Assembly (NCBI GenBank): GCA_031472005.1
Contig: PZJY01000010.1
Location: 1,240,001-1,304,000 of the forward strand
Reading direction: 5' to 3'
DNA length: 64,000 nucleotides
Origin: Tetracladium setigerum
Taxonomy: Eukaryota > Ascomycota > Leotiomycetes > Helotiales
Part shown: positions 35,901 to 48,548 of the stretch, in pieces
How the letters are laid out: the number at the start of each line of letters is the position of its first letter
How positions within the stretch are numbered: position 1 is the stretch's first letter
Translations under genes and position numbers: made by a program
The notes under the pieces: model-generated
Database searches by the model: none
What the model was told of the DNA's origin: nothing
Seen by the model: only the letters and a program-made list of their open reading frames with translations

Positions 35901-36044
35901 CCGCAGCCTATTCAGCGTCGCACACTCCTCTGCATAGCGCTCCGGATCATCTCCATACGTCTGTCTGATATATCCCTTCAACGGCTGAATCCAGTCTATC
36001 TCGTTCGTTGCCTTCAAGGGCGTTGATATCATCGGCGCTTGCAT
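32917..36044 (-). CDS. bro1: Bro1, ESCRT-associated BRO1-domain protein
   Basis: Exons are 35770-36044, 35278-35707, 34023-35177 and 32917-33972, giving 971 aa. Bro1 binds the ESCRT-III subunit Snf7 and recruits deubiquitinase at endosomes during vacuolar sorting. The BRO1 domain covers about residues 5-385 (TYGDDPERYAEECATLNRLR, DLRFPVDENHIKISFTW). A long helical V-shaped domain with coiled coils follows (about 400-720, including VHNDDISQVLILNKKSI), then a Pro/Gln-rich tail with PPP and QQ tracts that ends QGDPWAGLNAWK. The start MQAPMISTPLK fits fungal Bro1 better than the upstream in-frame Met. The third intron (33973-34022, 50 nt) has a GC donor (GCACGT); only that junction gives LKEK-VHNDD. 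The domain plan could also be Rim20/PalA, but the sequence and the Pro-rich end fit Bro1. Confidence 0.92.
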
Positions 36045-37472
36045 CTTGCTCCTGATGCCCAGACCACACCAGACCACGAATTCGCAGGTAGGTAGGTTGC
36101 GGAGCGTGTGGTGTTAAAATGTTCCAGGTGTTTACGAGGGGAACTCAAGAAGTGTTCAAACAATCTCACAGTCAGAATCCTGATCGGGAAGGGAAGGTCG
36201 CGGGGATCTCCTCCGGGTCGGGCCTGATGTAATTCGAGGTGGGGTTGAAGGTCGTTTTGCGCGGCAGCAGCTGGCGGTTGGCAAGTACATTCAATAATCA
36301 CTCACTCACTTCCACGACCTTCATTATCCTGCGAATTGTATATAGTGAGGTATGAATGGGCGACAACACTGAAAGTCCTGGGAATGTGCGAAATCCAGAT
36401 GCCCTTCGGTTGTCAGGAGAGAGGGCAGGGCGTACGGAGGAATAATGTCCTGATACTTGGGAATATGGTGGTGCTTCTTTAGATGGAATCCCTGCGCCAG
36501 TATGCAAGAGATGCAGCAAGTCGGCCGCCGAAAAGGTCGCCTTGGGCCTCACTGCCGATATGATATCGAGGAGGGCGATGAGATGGGAGAGGATGCGAGA
36601 TAAGCGCTGGATAGGTACAGAGGTACAATACAATACCTGGGTGCAGTACAGAGAAAAGGACGAAGGCGAGGTTGTCTGTTGTTGGCTGTTGGTTACTCGT
36701 TGCGCTTCCTCTGCTGTTTACTAGCACCAGGCCTTATGTTTAAGCGCCAGTGGTCAGACCTCGAGACTGTGGCACACACACACAAACCCATGGAAATATC
36801 CCTCTCGAGTAACCCCCCTTCACGACATCTCTTTCTGCTCAGACCGACTCTTCCAACACAGAATGAATGTGCTGAAGCTGCACGCAACAGCCAGTCAAAA
36901 AGCGTAACTGGCTCTTCTAACGCCCATTGGCAGAGCGAGATGTGCTGGAATTAGCCCATGATACCAGCAGGGGAACTCATGCAACGCGAGAGCGGTCCCG
37001 GGCCGTCAAGAAACATGCAGACCACCCAACCAACACATGGTCTGGGGGCGTGGGAGGGGCTTCTTTGTTAAAGGTGCCCAACATCCCGCATCAATCTTCG
37101 TTGCTCTCGATGCACTCGAGGTGCAGCTGTCACTCTTTTTTGATATTGCATCACGCTGCGTCACATATCATGGTGAGTGAGGTCTCTCGCCGTGAAACAA
37201 AACTGCATGGATGATAGATGATGATTCACTGTTTCAATTCACACCGCAAGCAAGAGCTGGGATTCCAAATGTCGGTCTGTTGAGCAGAGTAGGTATCTTA
37301 CATGGCGAATCTAAATCTACATTACATGTTTGGGTATGTGAGAATGCCGAGTCCTCTTATGCAGACGCCTTCCAGATCTCTCCCATGCGCCACCTATGCT
37401 TTACACTATCACACACGATCGTTCGCTAATATACAATCACAAGAACCGCATCGTGTTCTTTCGGTTCGCCGT
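36045..37472. other. Intergenic: Bro1 promoter and Mdj1 3' flank
   Basis: No supportable gene. Short frames on both strands lack family resemblance. A CA-rich stretch lies near 36771-36786. Confidence 0.45.
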
Positions 37473-39209
37473 TCACTTGGGGGTGTCCTTGTCATCTTTC
37501 TTGGTCGTCGTGTTGTCTTTGGCGGGACCATCCGAACTTGAGTCCGGTTTGGCATGATCTGGATTATCGGTAACCTTGTGCCAGAGACTCTTGAGGAAAC
37601 CTTCATTCTTGTGAGAATCGGCTGAGGCATCTGTTGTCTCGGTTGGAGAGCTACAAAGAGTCAATAAGGCGGTCAGGAAACCAGGGTTGGGTGAACAACT
37701 TACGTTCGCTTAAGATTCATAACCCGTTTGGCGGTCTGGTCTCCAAACTCGTCGGCAAGCATTTCCACAATAGTTCGTTGGTTCGCTGAGAGATACTTTG
37801 GCATGTTGACCTTAAATTCCACCCTGAGGTCACCAGAACCTCCCCATTTACCCTGAAGCTTTTTCATTCCCCTGCCTCCCAGAGTAATCTTGTCTCCTGT
37901 TCCAGTGCCAGTCGCAACCTTGACATTGACATCTCCATCCAAGGTGGGAATCCTAACTTCTCCACCAAGTAAAGCGGTAGTTAGGGAATTGTGGCTGTGT
38001 AGAGAATATCGGAGCCGGACCTGGTGAACTTTGGGTCCGTGGAGACTCGAACCAGCACATACAGATCTCCTGGAGTTGAGCGAGCTTCTGGGTTAGCAGC
38101 CTGGCCAGTTGCTGGAGCATCTCCCTCGCGGTCCAGTCGAAGTCGCATTCCATCCTCGATGCCACCAGGAATATCCACAGTAATCGTCTTCTTTTCCTTT
38201 ACCACTCCGTCACCAGAGCAAGTCTTGCACTCTTTTCCTTTGGGAATCGTTACTCCTTGACCCCACAAGCGTTACAGGTTGATGCCATCTGAAATCCGCC
38301 CGCAACGAAATGCACTCTCGATCCCGTTCCTCCGCAAGTTTTGCATTCCGATCTTGTGGCTCCGGTTTTAAGTCCATTCCCAGAGCACGTCTTACATTTC
38401 GTTAAAGGTGTAATGTTGATTGTTTTGCTGGTTCCCTTTGCAGATTCCGCAAATGTCACAGTCGTTTGGACCTCGATATTATCTCCGACCAAGATTTCCT
38501 CTTGCTGGAATGGGTTTCGACCACCGCCCCGGCCGCGTCGTCCGCCTCCAGTAAACCCGCTAAACAGATCCTCGAAATTGATTTCCGAGCCAAATCCTCC
38601 AGAGCCAAAACCACCACCTCCTGCAAATGGATTTCCCCCACCGAACGGATGGCCGCCTCCTTGTCCAGGTCCAGGGCCTGGGTTTCCATTTTGATCAAAG
38701 GCAGCAGCTCCGAACTGATCCCAAGCAGCCTTCTTCTGGGGTCTGTCAGAAGTTCGTATGCAGCTTGCGCCTCGGTAAACTTTCCCTTCGCAGTTGGGTC
38801 CTTGTTCGTGTCCGGGTGGTATTTCTTCGCCATTCCATAGTAGGCTTTTTTGATAGCACCGGCATTCGCTCCCTTATCCACCCCAAGGACTTGATACGGA
38901 TCCTTTGTAGCTTGCAGACTATTACTTGAATGGAAAGGCTGTGTGAATCAAGATTAGCAGGGGATGCCATATGCAGGATATACTCCAGCTTCAGTCGGGG
39001 CTCACCCTTATTTGCGTTTGCCACGATGACTTGCTCGGATCCGCAAGCTTCGGACGTTGTGATTGCCCTCCCGTGGAGTTACATATTGATCGTGTCTGCG
39101 TCTTTGCCGAATCATTCTGGAATCTCTGATGTCGACATGTCTGCGCAGGGCAGAGGAGCCGTGTTGTGGTTGTGGCCTTGCTGAGAAGGCCGGTCGTTCC
39201 TACTTTCAT
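37473..39209 (-). CDS. mdj1: Mdj1, mitochondrial DnaJ (Hsp40) co-chaperone, with three frame breaks
   Basis: Exons are 39006-39209, 37704-38938 and 37473-37650. Restoring three single bases gives 539 aa, the normal size. Mdj1 stimulates the matrix Hsp70 (Ssc1) in folding. The order seen is: a Ser/Thr/Arg-rich mitochondrial presequence; a J domain with HPD at about 109-111; a Gly/Phe-rich linker; four CxxCxGxG zinc motifs (CKTCSGNG, CKTCGGTG, CNACG(G)QG, CKTCSGDG); the C-terminal substrate-binding domains; and a charged Lys/Asp tail. Frame breaks lie near 38737 (after LLTDP), at the C-run 38261-38264 (inside the third zinc motif) and at the G-run 37984-37986 (after TATIP). In each case the next frame continues the family sequence with nothing missing. 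Three losses in one essential-type gene, without any other decay, point to base-calling error rather than a pseudogene. Confidence 0.9.
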
Positions 39210-40007
39210 CGCTTTAGGATCGCCAATCTACACCTGAACCGAAAGATTGATCAAGCGCAGTTAGCTGGACAGAAAAGCGACAAGTTGACAATGGTAATAC
39301 AAAAGTAAATTGGTTGCGAAATGATGGATGACGGGCAGAAATGATGCTTGAAACTCGCGGTCTTGAACTTTTTTTTGGGACGTGGTCACGGACCAATCAG
39401 ATGAGAGTCTTAGAAATGGAAAGATATTGCCAGAACGATCCATCAAGTTCACGTGGAATTGAAACAGCTCTATTCTTTCATCTAGGAAGGTATTCCATGG
39501 GATACCTACCTAAGGTAGTTTCTTTGACTTCAAAAAGGGATCCAGGCTCCATATCCTAATCCAACGAGTTTCTCTGTCATGACCAAAGGGCTCTTCAAAC
39601 GCCTCCAAGTGCTCCTCTTCTCACTTCCACAGCTCTTCGTAGTTTGGTCCACCCCTGAGATTTTGGATGTTTAACATTCTATAAACACTGATGTAAGTCT
39701 AGAATAAATACTAAATGCAATTGCTAACTAGGTGCCTATGAGCTCTATTAAGCAACGTGACTCCTTGTAACTCCCATGGTAAAAGTCTGCGATCCAACAT
39801 CCCAGCGAGAGTGACTATAATGGAAACAAGCTTGTGAAACATTATATATGCGTAATGCAATCGAGGCCGAAAGCAAAGCCCGGTCTGGTGGTAAATGGGT
39901 ATCATTATATCATATGCAAATCCTAAGTAGACGCCATTTGTATGCCGAATAATACAGTCCGCAGGAATCAGCTTCAACCAAACACGGTTGTCTCCCAAAT
40001 ATATCCA
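39210..40007. other. Intergenic: Mdj1 promoter and SAP30-like 3' flank
   Basis: No gene is seen in these 800 bases. Confidence 0.45.
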
Positions 40008-40669
40008 TCACCGAGGCCTTTGAGGCGCAAATCGCATACGGAAGTTCTTGTCTAACCCAAGTATTAGTATCTATTCGTAAAGACTTGGCCCTAGGAAATC
40101 AGAAGGCAGCCTTACCTTGCCAGCGCACTTTATACAAAAAGTCTACCACAACCTCATTCTCAACTATACCCATACTATTGAAGTGTTTTCGTACAGCATT
40201 GGCCAGTTGATCTTTGCTCTGCTTCCTCTCTTCCTTCCTTCGACCGACCATGGTGGGCGACATGCGCCCAATTGGAGACCGCGAGAGGACAAGCTGGCTG
40301 TAGGTCTTGCTGAAGGCAGCTGGAGTGTTTAAACGGTAATCGTGTCGGTACCCATGAAGAATTTCGGGATCGAGAGTTGACCATTGGATCTGGGGGCTTG
40401 GGTGTTAGTACTTTGACTCCTTCTTCCTCTTGCATTGCGGGATGACTGACTCCTGGATTTACCTCTGCCACCGCGGTCGCGGCTCCCGCAGGACCTGATT
40501 CTGCAGTTACCACATCGCGCAAAGTACTCCCAGCGGCCGCAGTCGCTCCAACGCGTCGACTCTTCCCATTGACGGCGTTCGTCGAGTTGGACCCAGCCTT
40601 CTCTTTGGTACTCGACGCCTCGGATCGCGAATCGTCGGGTGGCGGAGGGCGTGATCTTGCGGGAGGCAT
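40008..40669 (-). CDS. SAP30-like subunit of the Sin3 histone deacetylase complex
   Basis: Exons are 40451-40669, 40116-40389 and 40008-40051, giving 178 aa, with introns of 61 nt (GTCAGT, TACTAAC, CAG) and 64 nt (GTAAGG, TACTAAT, TAG). The first 75 residues are Pro/Ser/Ala-rich and disordered. From about residue 76 on comes the Sin3-binding SAP30 domain: LDPEILHGYRHDYRLNTP, then a basic patch GRRKEERKQSKDQ, NAVRKHF, and ENEVVVDFLYKVRWQDK at the end. The protein should act in the nucleus as a small Sin3/Rpd3 complex member in transcriptional repression. Reading only the first exon gives a longer, wrong open frame; the spliced model is favoured because it restores this whole domain. The start MPPARSRPPPPDD is the first ATG. 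It is transcribed away from the C2H2 regulator over a shared 3.4-kb upstream region. Confidence 0.85.
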
Positions 40670-43600
40670 CGTTAAAGTAACAATATGGTGTTGTAGTTAT
40701 AGAGAATCGAAGTAGTAGATCAGCGTAAATAGGAGGAGTTCCGTTATGCTTCTCTTACAGTGTTGAAGCTCGACTGTACGCCGGTCGAACGTCACTGGGC
40801 GAGCTGGACATCGCGTTGGACCTTTTTCGGGGCGCTCGGGAATTTGCACCGACCGCGTTGACGACTTCGTTGCCGTGCTCGGTCGGTAATTCTTTTTCCG
40901 AAACCTTTTTAACCACAATCACAACCTCAACCATAAACCAGGAGGTACAGTACTGTCCTGCTCTCTGCAAAGTAACCACATATTCATCCATTCCCGTGGT
41001 CATACCTCCGTACCTCTTCAACAATCCATGGTGTTGTAGGGTGTGTGTTCCAGGCCCAGCCGTTTGTCAGCCGAATCTGTGCAACACGAGAGCTCTAGAG
41101 GGTCGTGGTCAAGACTCGATATCAATGGCCAGAGGAAGCCCAATAATAACTGCTCAACAGCGAGGTAGCTGTGAGGCATTTCCATCCGTCTTCCATCTTG
41201 TGTCACCACGTCGTCTTTCTGGCGTGGGGAAAACGTCGAGGCCGATTCACTGTCTTACAAACACGTCCCATCGGAATGGATCGAGACCTCCACGCTTTCC
41301 GAGATGCTGGTGCATTGTCTCACGACCACGGCCATTTCCTCTCTGACCTGCATTTCCTGCTGCGAGCCAAGAAGCCTTTGGCTGCACTTCTGCAATTGCA
41401 GTGCTTTGAGTGCTTTTGCCCTGGTGTTGACCAGACCAAGTTGACGAATCACACCAGTCCACACAACTGTTCGATATGAAGAGTTTTCGGCCATCCCAGC
41501 AATTTCTCGTCTCCATAGTATTCGCACTGCAGGCAAAGTCCCCCGCCCCCAGCTTGTGGTGCAGATTACAAGGGTCTCTTTTCTCATCATCATCAAGCAT
41601 TAGTGAGGCGTGGAGACAGCAGACGCGGGATGTCTGACAACCGACTGAACCGAGAGACAGATGGGATTCATAGCAATGAAGATGAAGGATGAACATTCGG
41701 AATCCAAAAAGGCACCTCCAAGTGCGTAGGTCAGCAAGCAGTGACGAAGAACCACGAAATCTCCATCACCAGATTTCAACATTCTTCCAAGGCTGCATAG
41801 GTGGCGTCGCCCATGACAGTCCTGGGAACCTATCAGATCCCAAGACATGCTATGTTTTCTTCTTCTTCCTCCTCACCATGATCGACGGGATCCTCCTAAA
41901 ATGAGGCTTCGTACATGCATCTTCTAGAAGGCTTCATATTTCTTTTGTTGAAAATTCTTCAAGCTACTCCGATGGTTTGATTTGTCCTCCCCGGATCAAC
42001 AGCCACCTGCCAGGTACTTCAATGCAACAATGGTGGATCCGAGCAGACGATCAATTTTAAAGTCTGCCTCAAGTGGTTAAGGGTAAGTCTCAGTAAAACA
42101 AGAAGTAACGCAGAGTTTTGGAAGAAGCAACCTCATGTTTGAATGATGATGACAGCGAAAACAACGCATAACTGCCCACAGGAGATACTGTTCTGTACTC
42201 CGTACTCGGTATTGCAACGCACAAGTCTTGGCTATTCGTCGAGTGATCGCCGGACTACTCGAGACAAGAAAGGGGAACCTGGATAGTGCCAAAAGGTTTT
42301 AAAGGGATCGCCAGCTTTGAGTCAATAATGAATAACTGGAGTGGTGAGGATCTGATCAAGAGATAAGACGGCATGTGAGAGCGGAGAAGTTCTCCGGGTC
42401 GACTCCAAGTTGAAGACATTTCAAGTCAGTCATATGTGAAGTCCTATTATTGAGAGGTTGGGAAGTGCCGTGGATATATCTATACTTTTTGCTTTGCGGG
42501 GAGGGCATACATATTGGATGTATCTCCGAGTGAATGGTGTCCAAGTTTCCAAGTCACCAAAGAGCGAGTCTTTGCTTTTCCGAGAGAGCCTTCCCAGGAG
42601 TTTCCAAGCTGATCGGGGCGTTGCTGAGGCAAGATTCCTTTGCCAACTCGACTTATAAGTGGCTGCGTACTTGAGGAGAAGGACGGCCTGAAGAGGGACA
42701 GCTGATCAAAGAGGATTTTTTATCCTTCACCCCTGCCGAAAAAGCTTCCACCCCGCCTATTGCTCTCTTCTAGAAGCCTCATTTCACCCCCTTGGAGGAG
42801 TCTGGGACACGGTTCAGAAGGTGAGCAGGTGAGGAGACGGTGGCAGCTAGGCGCAAAGGAGTCGCCGTATAGTTCTGGGGTAAGGTCATATTAATTACCA
42901 AACTGGTCGAGGCGTTTGCTGGTTGGAGGACGAGGAGGCCATAGCAGACGAGAGACCGCCCTCCTGCTTCTCTTTTGCCTTCAACTCTTGTTAATATTTC
43001 CCTCTCCTTCCCATCACTTTTCCCAACGGACAACAAACGAATGAACGACAAGCGAGTTAAAGTTATATATTACAACTCAGCTTCTCCACTCCCGTTCCCC
43101 CACTCCGCATGCTGTCAGAGTTGTTCTCCTAAACTCTTCATCTACTTCTCCTCTGCATATTCTGCATCCTCGCTTGCTGCTAGTCGCTCCCTTGCGATTT
43201 GCTACTACACCAAGCTTGCCGAAACAAATCTTCTTCCCATCCCAAATGGTGCAGGTGCAGCAAAGCCTTTTCTGCATCATTTACCCCATCCAAGCCCATC
43301 GGCCTACCACTGTGACTAGTCCTTGCTCGTACCACCCAGGTGCGGAACCGACCTAAATAAATACAAGTCAGGCGTGCCGCCCCGTCGTGGACGTGGACTC
43401 GAGAGGACGGAAACCCCCACAGTTGCCCGGCAAGCTTTGACATCCTCACATCATCCCACGACCGACGGCGAACCTTCACACTACTACCTACTACTGAACA
43501 CAACCACGGTGCTGCACAGCACACGAGACAAGGAAACGAACTTGTGTTCCTCTCTCTCTCTCCGCACTCACGTCACCAGTCTCCACGATCGTCAACTTCA

Positions 43601-44058
43601 CGAAGCCCCCTATTCCCGTGCTCTCGCTGCTATCGCCTGTGCTTTCGCTATCGTCTTGCGCAAGCTGGCTGGCGACCTGTCACGCTGTAGCTGTTTTGTA
43701 CTGTACCCCTCGCGATATCCGGACATAGAAGCACTCTTGCGACTCGACAGCAACACCCACCAAGCCTGTACCGTCTCCATTTGAAGGCGCACAGAAGTTG
43801 AACCGGAATGATATAGCTTGAATCTCTGGTCAATTGACCGGTTGATCCAGAGTTGTTGACGAAGGCCAACCTTAATTTTGTCGGGGCATCTATCCAGGCA
43901 ACCTACTTCCTAGTGTAAAGTAAGTTCAAGACAACACAGACAACGGCGACGAACCCCCCCTGAAAACGGCGCGTCTGTGTCTAGCGAAGCTGTCGCTAAC
44001 TTTGATGCAGTAAAATATTTCTTCCAATAAGTACGTTGCTGCTTGCGCCGTCCCATCG
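40670..44058. other. Long divergent upstream region (SAP30-like and C2H2 regulator)
   Basis: This is 3.4 kb with frames on both strands but no recognisable protein. Minus-strand frames at about 41250-41700 look mildly protein-like in two frames but match nothing I know. The part after about 42960 is pyrimidine-rich on the plus strand and probably forms promoter and long leader of the C2H2 gene. Confidence 0.4.
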
Positions 44059-44148
44059 ATGCCAGCTCTCCCCGTGCTGAACTACCACCAGAACTGGGAC
44101 TATGACTTCCATTTTAAACAACCAGGCTCATACATTCGCGACCAATAA
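44059..44148 (+). promoter_or_regulatory. Upstream open frame overlapping the start of the C2H2 regulator
   Basis: A 29-codon frame beginning MPALPVLNYHQ starts 43 bases before the annotated ATG (44102), in another frame, and stops at 44146-44148. The next in-frame Met of the main gene (MAQMDTP, 44153) follows five bases after that stop, so reinitiation there is conceivable. Whether the leader includes position 44059 is not known. Confidence 0.35.
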
Positions 44149-47100
44149 CATCATGGCCCAAATGGACACACCTACCATAGGCCAGATGCACAATCCTCCC
44201 CTGCAGCAGAGATCAAAATCCGAGGCGGGAGGTAAAAATCGAGGACGACAAAGAAGTCAACCCAACCCACAAAAGAACAAGGAGGGCAGTGTTGAGGGCT
44301 CATTAGGCGAGGATCTAGAGGGGCACTCTTCTGGAACTGATGGAGGACCATCCCGAAAACGCCGCAGGAGCCGGAAAGGACTGGACAAGAAATTCGAATG
44401 TCCGCAAGATGGCTGTGGGAAGAGCTATTCTAGAGCCGAGCATTTGTAAGTATTCGGGAGATTGTAAATCACTGGTAGAGGAGCTAACCGCCTAGGTATC
44501 GACACCAGCTAAACCACACCCCGAAGCAAATCTACAGTTGTGATTTCCCAGATTGCTCACGCAGCTTCGTCCGCCAGGATCTATGCAACAGACACCGAGA
44601 CCGACATACTGCCAAAGGCTCCCAACTACATCGTAAAGACTCTATGCTAGGTCACCACAACGTCTCTCCGTCAATGGACGGTGGCAAGTCCATGTCCGGC
44701 AATGGCTCTTCCTCACCGGAAGTCATGAGGCCAAGTCTCTCTGGTCCCAAGTCCCGTGCAAATCAAATTCATTACCCGACGTCGCAAGAACCCAACACAA
44801 ACTCTTACTCGCCGTTGACAAATGCCTCTTCTGGTACCTATTCCGCCTCATCGAACGGGGCGAGGGTTATGTGCAGCCATCAGCCTTCAAACGTTCCAAC
44901 AGTGACAGTCTGTCCAGAGCTACCGAAAATATAAACATTGCTCCAAGCAATAGAACTCTCCAACGACACTCGAGTTTTGGGGTTACGGATTCGAAATCGG
45001 TTGAGTTTTCACGCCCTCAATTGCAAACGAGCATTAGTTCCTACAATTTGATCACGACTGGACCCGGCAATCAGAATTACCAGAGTACGCAGGCCAGCCC
45101 GCAGACATATGTTAGCCAACAGAATTTTACACCCTTCAGCCTGCCTCCTCCTGGCTTCAATACTTCTGTGTCCACTTCTGCGCCAATACGAGAATCTGAG
45201 CCGGTCTATCCAACTTCCATGTCCACAGACTACCCTAGTGAGTCGATTGCCAGTCAACAATCTGGTCCCGATATGATGATACTTGATCAAATGACTGCGC
45301 CAAATACAATGCCAGTATTTGGTGGCGAAGGATACAACCGATCTCCCTTCGCTATCCCAGAAGATTTCGTTGCATATCTGTTCAGCGGTCAACAGTTGGA
45401 TGGTACCTCGCCCATGGGGCAGATAGGTCAGCCAGGCTATGCAAAGTAAGTCATCGAGTGAGGTTTTAAGTGCCGTACTAATGATAACATAGCTACCCCG
45501 ATGGCAACAATCAATATTATGCTCCGTATTTTGCAAATGATATGAATATGCCAGGCTTCTTCCCACCAAATCAGCAACAACATCCAATGGCTGTTACGAG
45601 CTTGCTTGATACCACTCTCCCAGAGACAATCCTTTCAGAAGAAAAGAGTCAAGCGATCATTGACCTGATCAAGGAGCGTTTCAACGAGACCGACCATGCA
45701 CCAGTTGGGAAACAAAAGGAGGCTCTTCTCGAAGGTGATCGCAGTGAAGACAGTCATATGATGAGTCGGAAAATGATGCAAACATACATCGGAAGCTACT
45801 GGTATCATTTTAGCGAACAATTTCCAATTCGTAAGTCACTTCGCAATCGATATCACAAGGTCACAGTTGCTAACTTGAACAGTGCACAAACCTACGTTTT
45901 CTCCAGATAAGACTCCCAATCTTTTGCTGATAGCAATGATGGCCATTGGAGCATCATGTCTTGACAAAATGCATGGTTACGAAGTGACTCAAGCCGGAGC
46001 GGAGCTTTCTAATTTTCTGTGAGTTTTTGCGAGATTCGCTATGCTCTCTTGAGAGATGCAGATGCTAATACGAGCCTATAGTGCATGGCATCTTAGATGG
46101 GAGATTTTCAGCGACTATCATTTCCGTCCTCCGGCGAAACTTTGGGTGTTCCAGGCTCTTTTGCTATTAGAGTTGTACGAGAAGATGTACTCAACACGGG
46201 CGCTGCACGAGAGAGCACATATACATCATGCCACTACCATCACTTTGATGAGACGTGGTAGTTCGCTCATTGGAAGATCTGCTTTGGATTCGCCCCCAAG
46301 CGTCAGAGATGATAAGCAGGGACCAAATGGCTCTCGTCATTCCTCCACTTCTGGCGCCAACACACCAGATGAATGGTGGAACCACTGGATCACCAACGAG
46401 GCAACAAGACGAGCTGCCTACGCTGCTTTCGTTATTGACTCGACGCATGCCACGATGTTTGGACATTCGACAGTTATGGTGGCTCATGAAATGCGACTCC
46501 CACTTCCTTGCGACGAGGCATTGTGGAATGCCACGAACAGTGCAGAGGTCGGCAGGATCGAAGCCAGTCTTCACGCAAATGGAGTCAAGCCGATATCTTT
46601 CTTGGAAGGCCTGAAGAGGACGCTTAATGGTCAAGAAGTGAGAACAAATTCGTTTGGGCGCACTATCCTAATGGCTGGGCTACTCAGCGTAAGCTGGCAC
46701 ATGAATCAGCGTGATCTGCAAGTAAATTCTCTGGGTGTCTCACAAGCGCTCGGTGGTCGAGACAAATGGAGAGGCTCATTGACCAGGGCCTTCGATCTGT
46801 GGAAGACTGACTTCGATCGATCTCTGACCCGCAATTCTGACGGACTTCCTGGGCCATATGTCTATTCGGACAGGAAGGATGAGAATGTTGTGTTCCAAAA
46901 CAGAATTGTTTTGCATCATCTTGCACATATGGCTATGCATGTCGATATTGTGGACTGCCAGATCTTCGCACGGGCGAAGAGGCTCCTCGGCCGCACGATT
47001 GGCACTCAAGACTTGAACAGTGCTCAACGCCGCATGAAGGATAACTGGGCACCTACCGCCAAGGCCAGAGACGCGACCTGGTATGCGCTGCAATTTCTCT

Positions 47101-47507
47101 GCACGGTCCTATTGCCAGAGGAATCAGCGTTTGCTCCAACTCCTTCCAGTTACGAGGACGGCGTTTTCGACTACTCAGCTCGTGACGATATCCTCCTGAA
47201 CCGTCCGTGGGTTATGTACTTCGCAGCCCTGATTGTGTGGTCCTACGCATTCGCGCTTGAAGGGCCTACAACTGCACCTGTTCCAGCACTTTATGACCTA
47301 GAGGGACAAGTTCGTGATATGCGAAGCTACCTACGAAGATTGGGTCGCATTGAATCGCCCGAAGAGCTGAAGAATATGAAGGGGTTCAATGGTTGCACTG
47401 CCATGTTGATGGTTCTACGCCACGTTTTTGAAAAGACGAGATGGGAACTCTTGCACGAAGCTTCCGTTCTATTGAATAACTGCATTGCATTGATCAGCAA
47501 CCAGTAA
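44102..47507 (+). CDS. C2H2 zinc-finger transcription factor with fungal MHR domain, one frame break
   Basis: Exons are 44102-44445, 44496-45445, 45493-45830, 45883-46018 and 46082-47507. Restoring one G near 44857-44860 gives 1064 aa. A basic patch (SRKRRRSRKG) precedes two C2H2 fingers: C100/C105/H118/H122 and C130/C135/H148/H152, the second with RSFVRQDLCNRH. A long Ser/Asn/Gln-rich region follows, and then from about residue 545 the fungal transcription factor middle homology region (GASCLDKMHGYE, WVFQALLLLELYEK, RRAAYAAFVIDSTHATMFGH). It is a nuclear regulator with unknown targets. The frame break is at SSNG: the following frame continues EGYVQPSAFKRSNS without loss, so a missing base is likely. 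All introns are 47-63 nt with good branch sites. It lies 1 kb upstream of the GH13 gene on the same strand, which alone is no evidence of control. Confidence 0.88.
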
Positions 47508-48548
47508 TAGACATCGACAAAATTCATGAGGATGGTGGGTAGGTATTGGGGGCGGAGGGGGGGCATGGTCCGGAAAATGTGGATGGAAAATGTAAGGCAA
47601 CGAATACTGTATTGTTATAAGGGTGGAAATATGGTGCGGGATGGGTTGAGTGGAATCTTTGGGGGCGTTGAAAGGGCTTCATTCTCATTTGTGATTGCAT
47701 TTGGCCGTATACCCTTGCTGGAGCTACTTTGCATTGTACTAGTTTGCAAAATATCTCGTGAAAACATGGTGTATCTTCATAATCGGTCGATCCTTTTGTT
47801 GTGAGTGTGTGCAAGGAAGCCAACTATTCAACAATCTCAGAGCCTAAAGTATAAAACTATCAACACCCCATCTTTACCACCCAAAAAAGAACACAAACTC
47901 AACCGAACAAAGGATCACCAAAACATTCCCCACTCTTCCCCATCATTCAATCAAATATTCTCCGAGAAATCTTCCGAAAGAAACAGCGAGGAAGGAACAG
48001 ATCAGCAAAACCCTCTCCATATTATTGTATTCTGTGATAAATGTTTTCAAACCGCCAAGAATGTACCCCGCGGTCCCGTGGTACAGTACAAATGGTTGAA
48101 ATGGAAAACCTCGCCTCAGGTGCCGTGCCTGTTGTGTTCCCTTCACACAACAACACAAACAACACTGGACGGATTTTGTGTTCGGATGTATCTGTAACTC
48201 CGCCCATCATAAAATATCCGAACCTTTGAGTGACACACGAGATAAGAGAAAAGTCATACGGCTTTGAGATCGTCCGTGGGTAAGTTATTTGAGGGGTTAT
48301 AAAAAAAAGTGAGTTTTCCCCTCATGTGTGTGTTTATGAGGGAGAGAGAGAGGCACAGCGAGAGACAGATTGAACACCACTGATCTTGGATTGCCAGTTG
48401 AAATTTGTTCTGACCAACACAGAAAATCTCAAATCAGCCTCTAACTTGGTCACCAAAAAGAGCTGAAAACAGACTCATCATCTTCTCCCTTGGTTTACTA
48501 CCCCTCATCTCACATCAAACTCGACCAAAATCCATCTAAACCGCAACA
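47508..48548. other. Intergenic: regulator 3' flank and GH13 promoter
   Basis: No gene is seen. I looked for a CGG-N8-CGG type AmyR site before the GH13 start and did not find a convincing one. Confidence 0.45.

Noticed and set aside
47508..48548. AmyR-type site linking the C2H2 regulator and GH13 gene into a sugar cluster
   Set aside because: No convincing CGG-N8-CGG site was found, no transporter is present, and simple adjacency is not evidence.
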